Assembly: GCF_008831285.2 (NCBI RefSeq)
Contig: NC_045148.1
Location: forward strand, 19,089,002 to 19,153,001
Direction: 5' to 3'
From: Nymphaea colorata
Taxonomy: Eukaryota > Streptophyta > Magnoliopsida > Nymphaeales > Nymphaeaceae
DNA: 64,000 nt
Part shown: positions 58,677-64,000 of the stretch, piece after piece
How positions within the stretch are numbered: position 1 is the first letter of the stretch
How the letters are laid out: each line of letters starts with the position of its first letter
The notes under the pieces: generated by a model
What the model saw: the letters and a program-made list of their open reading frames with translations, nothing else
Databases searched by the model: none
Told to the model about the DNA's origin: nothing
Program-made: the position numbers and the translations under genes

Positions 58677-58967
58677 TCAGGATCGTCTGGTTTCTAACTT
58701 CAGACTTTTGTAATCGAGCCTGGCGGTGCCTTTTGGTTGAGCAACTTCAACCAAAGAGCATATATTTTTTCCGAAGGCATTACCATTTTTCTTCTTGTTT
58801 GGTTCTTTTGTCTGAAATCTGTAATTGAAGCTGAGGATGCGGATTGAACGTCTACTTCTTGGTGAAATCTGGCTTAGTTTCTGGCTTCTAATATACTTGA
58901 TTTCCTGCAAGATCAAGGAGGCTACGGTGCCCTTGGTCCCAATTTCTAATGGGATCACTGCTGCCAT
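58677..58967 (-). CDS. Small paralogue with EIGTKGTVASLI motif, convergent to the 58037 gene
   Basis: 96 codons from ATG 58967. The N-terminus MAAVIPLEIGTKGTVASLIL closely matches the RIGTTGTIGSLM motif of the neighbour: same Ile-Gly-Thr-x-Gly-Thr core followed by LxLQEIxY versus MIRELES. After it come basic residues (SPRSRRSIRIL) and a Lys-rich linker; the neighbour's C-terminal VEVVDVKC block is at most weakly echoed (SLVEVAQPKG). A TATATATA near 59047-59054, ~80 bases upstream, could serve as TATA box. The stops of the two genes are 103 bases apart, so their 3' ends probably overlap. It could be a functional short paralogue or a decaying duplicate. Confidence 0.6.
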   Translation of the reverse strand: MAAVIPLEIGTKGTVASLILQEIKYIRSQKLSQISPRSRRSIRILSFNYRFQTKEPNKKKNGNAFGKNICSLVEVAQPKGTARLDYKSLKLETRRS

Positions 58968-60983
58968 TCTTGAGAGATGTTGGGATTTTTTGAGAAGGTC
59001 TAAGGCTGTCTTTTGGTGAGCCCTATTGGTTGTCTCGCTATGTTGATATATATAGACTATTAGTCTGCAAAACTGTTGAATAGCGTGTCACCTTGTGAAC
59101 GTGACAACATTTGATTTTCAAATTGGTGAAACTGAATGAATGGAAATGATGATGGTGTCATCGTATTTTTGTGTATGCATTTATGAGTTGTGCAGCATAT
59201 TGTTCAATAGTCCATGTGTAGCCCCACCTCTCTTTCTCTCTCTCCCTCTCTCTTTAATATCTCTAGGCTTTACCCACCAAATTCATTATATGCCAAGTAT
59301 TGATTTAGTATCTGTAAGTTCATCGCGAAGTGAAACTGAGAGTGGAAATTTCCACCAACCAGACCATCCCATGTGCGTTTCTGTAAATGGACGAAATGTT
59401 ATTGTTTGCTCGCTTAGCTGTTTCCATTCATATTTTTGGATGCCGATTACTTCAAAGAACGAAACCACTCGGAGCGGGTCTTTTACGAAACTTTGACCAG
59501 GAAACTGCATTTAGCAATTGCTTCTATTGAGAAGAAAGAAAAAATAATAATTCCATCGATGGTAGCAGAAGTAAAATAAGGTAGTAATTTGTCTCACCTG
59601 AATCAAAGGCTAGAAGGCATGAACACAACCGGGAGCTTTGTATTGAGCTATGATCAAAATAAGGCATGGTAAATGTGCGTCCTCTTGAGTCAAGTTGTTC
59701 AACGCATGTGTAAAATTCGTGATTTCTGTCGCCGTTGTCAAAAACTAGAATATAAAAGATGTTAATGTTGGTTTATTTCAACTTTTTTTAAAAAAAAAAA
59801 AATTGTGGGCAAACTTCGACAGGCTGAAACCATGATCTGGGGAAATGGTTGTCAATCTCCCAGGAGATTTATCTGGCTTATCACCAACATGATGTGAACG
59901 TATAACCATCACCCCAGGATGCTTGCCTTGAAGATAAAGTATCATGGCTCTTGGTGAAGGGTCGCTGTAAGCATTGATGATTTCCATGGCAGTTGTGTTC
60001 CTGCGCATCGTTTGATTCCCCACCAATTTCGCACCCCAAAAGAAGGAACAGCAGGACACCAATCTCGGACCCTTTTGGTGTCATTGGTCTAACTATTGGA
60101 AGTTGGTTTTGTTGGCTCGAACTTGAAATTTACCACCGCCCACCAGGCTTTCAATGAGCAGGGATCCTTCAGAAACTCAACTGATGTGCAACAGTGTTTC
60201 TTTTTTATGAAGGTTTAGCAGCTATACACAGTCCATTGATCTCATATTGGGTATATTGATCGTGCAATCTTTCTACAACCGTCGTGAAAAGTAGTACATT
60301 GATATAAATAATAATTTGATCAGCATAACTTGTTTCAGTAACATTTTGTCTAAGGTAAACAAGATAAGGAAAGAGAGGATGGAGGAAGCTAATACACATC
60401 GATCACAAACAGATCCAAGGACACAGATGAATACAGTGCATAAGACGCCAACCAAAACTGGACCCTTATTCAGTTGTTTGTAATGTCCAACGTAGAGCAC
60501 AAAAGTCTAGACTTGGTTAATATACGAAGAATCTTGCCCAGATTCACGCCAAAAAAGCCCATGCCTTGAAGCTCCCGAACATGTGAAGAAAGCACATAAA
60601 TCAGCTACCCAGCGCCCTTCACTCAAATGTCTAGATTCAACAGTACTGGAATATGAACTACTTAACAGTTGAATAAATGCAAAGAAATCAAATAATTTAA
60701 ATTTTATTTTTATAAGGTTGATGTCAAAGGTCATATGATACATAAAGAGCAAAACCAAAAAACAATATAATAGGATGCACCAAGAACTCACTGCCATGAA
60801 GGAGGAAAAAAAATTGCTGAGACTATGCGACTGAGAAATGAGATAATGCCAAACAGCCAAAATTTCTTGTACACAAGCGGATGAATATGATACACAAAAA
60901 TCTGAGGCGGGACCTCAAGCTTATGAGATGCTGGAGCATTTCTTCAGTGTCTGCTTATGAAAGCCACAAGACCAGACAGGAAA
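58968..60983. other. Intergenic, no gene confidently recognised
   Basis: The minus-strand interval 59778-60150 is open in two frames and protein-like (AMEIINAYSDPSPRAMILYL) but does not match a family I can name; it may be an exon of an unrecognised gene or a relic. The 60200-60983 stretch is probably the 3' untranslated region of the syntaxin gene. Confidence 0.35.
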
Positions 60984-62649
60984 CTATGCCGTTAGCAGTA
61001 TGATCACAATGAGAAGGACAATGCAAAATATCACTAGTAGCAAGCATGCCTGCAATGAAGAAAACACTGTCATGAGAAGACTCAGTTTTGGTAATTTTCC
61101 TGATTCAACAATGTCAAAATGTATTCAGCAGATGATTTACCAGAGATGAATTTGGTTTTCTATCTTTTGCTGCTTTCGCTAATTGAGTTTTGAGTCTTTT
61201 GACTTGCTTAGAGGATGCATGATAGCCTTCGTTGGGACTACAAATGTTGCCTGTGCATAGGAAAGGGCATCAGTTTTAGTTTTCACTTTTCAGTCACGAG
61301 ATAGTCTTACACCGAAGCTTGAATAGAATACCAGTCGTAACTCCTTGGTCATGAATAACCACTCCCAAGTCTTCATAGATTTCATTCACTTCACCAAGTT
61401 GTTGTCGGATCTCCTCAATCCCCTCTTTCTCAGTTGTTAACATAGCCTCATTATCAAGCAACACAAACTCTTCTCTGCAGTGAAAACCAAACAAACAGGA
61501 TGAGAAACATAACTTCTATAAGCTTACTAACAGGGAAAAATATTTAGCTTATGCTATATCTCACTATTTTTAGCAGTTTGGTCCAGTGGAAATATGTATA
61601 TCCTGCTCAGAAACTTCCAAGCAGGAAGAAGAGACAATTTGTGACTGATTACAGAGAGCCAAGGAAGGCAGGCGGGGGCCAGTGTCCCCCACCCACCCCA
61701 CCCCTTCAGAGTTTGAAAATTTAACATTCACACATTTAAATCTTAAATTTTCACTTCAGCCCCTGTACGAATTTTCAAAAAATATATTGGCCCCTCTGAA
61801 AGTTCATCCCTCGATGGTTTGGCCCCACCAAGACAAAAATCCTGGCTCCACCCTACTAACTGAAGCTCAGGAAACGCATTATTTCCAGGTTGTCTTCAGC
61901 TTGACATAAACCTGAGCATTAAACATTTATTTTACAAGCTCTGTGTTACAACCATTTAGGCAGTATCTCAGTTCAATAACTCAAACGCATTTGAAGTTTG
62001 TGTTTCCTAGAGCTGCTCTCCACCACCCAGAATAGCTAGAAGCCTAGACAAAAAGGTAATTTTAGGTTCTGAATTAAAAATCTAAGAAAGGAAGGCTTCT
62101 TAGCCTTTCCTAGAATGTATCTACCAAATTGCATTTTAACCCAAGCATACAAGCCATTTGCCATCAAATCTCAGGCAAAATGTTCAGATACACTCATAAT
62201 TTTCACAAACACATGCTGTTACCTTGATGACAAGACACTTTGGGGACTGCAAGGAGTATAAGCAGTTCTTCTCTCAGCTGCAAGCCTTTGAGATCTTTGA
62301 AATTCCTTCAAAATTGCTTCAAAATCTTTTGCAAGCTTTGCATCAGCAATCTTTCTATTAGGCTGCATTTATTACATAGTTCAGAAACTTGAGTTATAGT
62401 GGTCATGCTGTCCATCATGTGTGAAATACATAGTGTCACATATTTGACAAAGCAGAGCTTCTAACCACATGAAAGGTATAACAAGAACTTCCTATTAACA
62501 TACTGGAAATAAATGTGTAACATACAGTCAAACAGGTTAAAGCAATAAAGATTCAGGCATATTAATTAATTGCATGCAGAAAACAGTATATATTCTAAAA
62601 AAACTTAAAAAGTGAACAAAATCAATGGCCTGGAATGTTAGAAAAATTT

Positions 62650-62706
<57 letters not shown>

Positions 62707-63435
62707 TGTGGGAGAAGGCCAACCAGTGACCAAAAGATGACCGTTATGGCTGGAACAGTTTTGACTTGCTCTTACTCATAAAGGATAAAGCCGTATTGCC
62801 CTCTTCTTTCCTCTTATAGTAATAAAAGCACAATCAAATGAGGTCAGTATACTTTTCTCTAGATGTGTTTCGTGAGGGACATTGCAGGACAATGCTCACC
62901 TGAAGTACTCTGTAACCAGTGACTTCTGACTAGCTCTTTTCCAGAGAAAGGAGGACGTGAACACCAGAACTTCAGAAACAAATAAATGTATGAATATAAG
63001 CAGTTAAAACACCTTTCTGACCACCCCAGACATAACGACGAGAATTGCATATCAAGATGATATGTTGATAAGGGTGCTAAATATGGTCATCCCTTGTCAT
63101 AGATCAGGTGCGGAGACCATATATCAGCACCTTTTGGGCATCCACAGCCTAAACAGAAAAGGGTCAATACAGACTAATGCAATATATGGTAGACACGAAC
63201 AACAGTAGCATCGTTAAGCTTCAAGCAAATTACATTCTAACGTGTAGAATGAGCTAGAAGAAATAAGCAACAGCAGTATGGTCCGCTATGTAGTATGTCA
63301 GCAAGACGGTCAGGACTCGGGTGCAGATAGCCAATACACAGACTAACCTCAGCATGATGATTCGTTCCACTGGCAGCTTTAAATTTTGCGGAAGTTTCTT
63401 TAACCAATTGTCCAATGTGCTGCCGAGTTTTGTGC
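60984..63435 (-). CDS. SYP22: SYP2-type Qa-SNARE (vacuolar/prevacuolar syntaxin), 5' end beyond window
   Basis: Five exons in phase (63348-63435, 62223-62362, 61311-61474, 61141-61250, 60984-61049). Qa-SNAREs of the SYP2 group (SYP21-23) drive fusion at the prevacuolar compartment and vacuole. Evidence: [19 protein letters not shown] (Habc helix), [30 protein letters not shown], then the SNARE motif ([32 protein letters not shown] with the zero-layer Gln) and C-terminal anchor [21 protein letters not shown]. Odd: the half of the SNARE motif after the zero layer ([21 protein letters not shown]...) is unlike the family, where a Met-Ile-Asp-Asp-Ile type sequence is expected, although KPNSSL before the anchor is preserved. 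The first exon(s), with the start codon, lie past 64000. Either a divergent paralogue or a decaying copy; the exact SYP number is uncertain. Confidence 0.85.
61650..61856. mobile_element. hAT-like MITE in a syntaxin intron
   Basis: TACAGAGAGCCAAGG at the left pairs with the inverse of TAGGGTGGAGCCAGG at the right. Flanks TGACTGAT (61642-61649) and TAACTGAA (61857-61864) form an 8-bp duplication with two mismatches. Subterminal GGGGGCCAGTGTCCCCC and GGCCCCTC blocks match the other family members. It lies between exons 62223-62362 and 61311-61474. Confidence 0.7.
62652..62710 (+). repeat. Compound (CT)n-(GT)n microsatellite
   Basis: About 19 CT units followed by about 10 GT units within a syntaxin intron. 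Confidence 0.95.
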
Positions 63436-64000
63436 CTGTGAAGATATTCATACATGTAGCTCTTATATTTGGATCTTGCATGCCCAATACAATATGCAGT
63501 GACATTTACTGGGCAAACTAATGAGTACTAGCAAATGAACAACAAGACACTTGACACAGTAGCACATGCGTAAACCGCAAGAGCAATTTTACCTTTGATC
63601 TTTATGAACGAACCTAGAAACCCAAAAGACTAAACAACCCAAACCTAAGAAAACTGAAAATACGATGCTCAGAACAACCATTCGCTTAAAAAAAAAACAA
63701 GTACACGGAAAATTATCAAGAAGAAAACCAAGGACTATAGCCAAAGGCAAAAAAAAAAGTAGATGAAGAAGCCAAAGCCCCAATTCCCCACCAAAATGGA
63801 ACCCATCATCAGAAACGGAGAGAAATGCTTTGCCACAGAGACAATTTCGTACCACCATTGTGATGTTGAATTCCTAAGAAAAAATCCAACCCATAACCGA
63901 GTGGATAGCAGATCATACTCTGAAAATAAACCAAATCCCATCAACGAACTATTCGTCATGCCAAGTTTTCTTCAGAAGCAAAACAACGCCACCTAACTTT
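63436..64000 (-). other. Intron of the syntaxin gene
   Basis: Upstream of the first visible exon, which begins mid-codon (acceptor TTCACAG at 63436-63442). No Habc-coding exon was recognised up to the window edge, so the 5' exons lie outside. Confidence 0.6.

Noticed and set aside
59778-60090. Minus-strand open frames as an exon
   Set aside because: Two overlapping frames are open, no motif is recognised, and no partner exons were found; left as unassigned.

Overview
This window looks like nuclear DNA of a flowering plant. It has intron-rich genes of plant-only families (a folate-biopterin transporter, an Ole e 1 protein, a class VII receptor-like cytoplasmic kinase, a TORTIFOLIA1/SPIRAL2 microtubule protein and a SYP2-type syntaxin), many microsatellites, hAT-like MITEs, a LINE relic and endogenous pararetrovirus (Caulimoviridae) DNA. 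A TIR-domain relic argues against a grass or other monocot; the order cannot be read from the sequence alone.

Layout. 311-4817 (-): FBT4-like folate-biopterin transporter, 3' end outside the window, with an unusual five-copy internal peptide repeat. 6030-6690 (-): 3' end of a dead LINE. 8878-12022 (-): two-exon Ole e 1-family secreted protein. 13416-18722: endogenous caulimovirid block in which one viral ORF plus its downstream promoter-like repeat region is tandemly triplicated. 18723-22366: no recognisable gene. 22367-25041 (+): five-exon RLCK-VII kinase. 26441-33252 (-): six-exon TOR1/SPR2-like microtubule-associated protein. 33253-39750: gene-poor, repeat-rich DNA. 39751-48378: a second caulimovirid block with inverted and duplicated pieces, including a tRNA-Met primer-binding site and coat, movement, protease and RT/RNase H remnants. 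50578-50811 (-): TIR fragment. 58037-58573 (+) and 58677-58967 (-): two small, related, convergent plant proteins of unknown function. 60984-63435 (-): SYP22-like syntaxin, 5' end outside the window.

The host genes are unrelated housekeeping, signalling and cytoskeleton genes, as expected in plant DNA; there is no operon or visible gene cluster. The most notable structures are the triplicated viral ORF/promoter array, a viral inverted junction present at two loci about 7.4 kb apart, the repeat expansion inside the transporter, and the convergent pair of paralogous small genes.

Exon boundaries were placed by hand from GT/AG sites, reading phase and family similarity. In the five multi-exon host genes the phases close exactly, but the models have no transcript support here.
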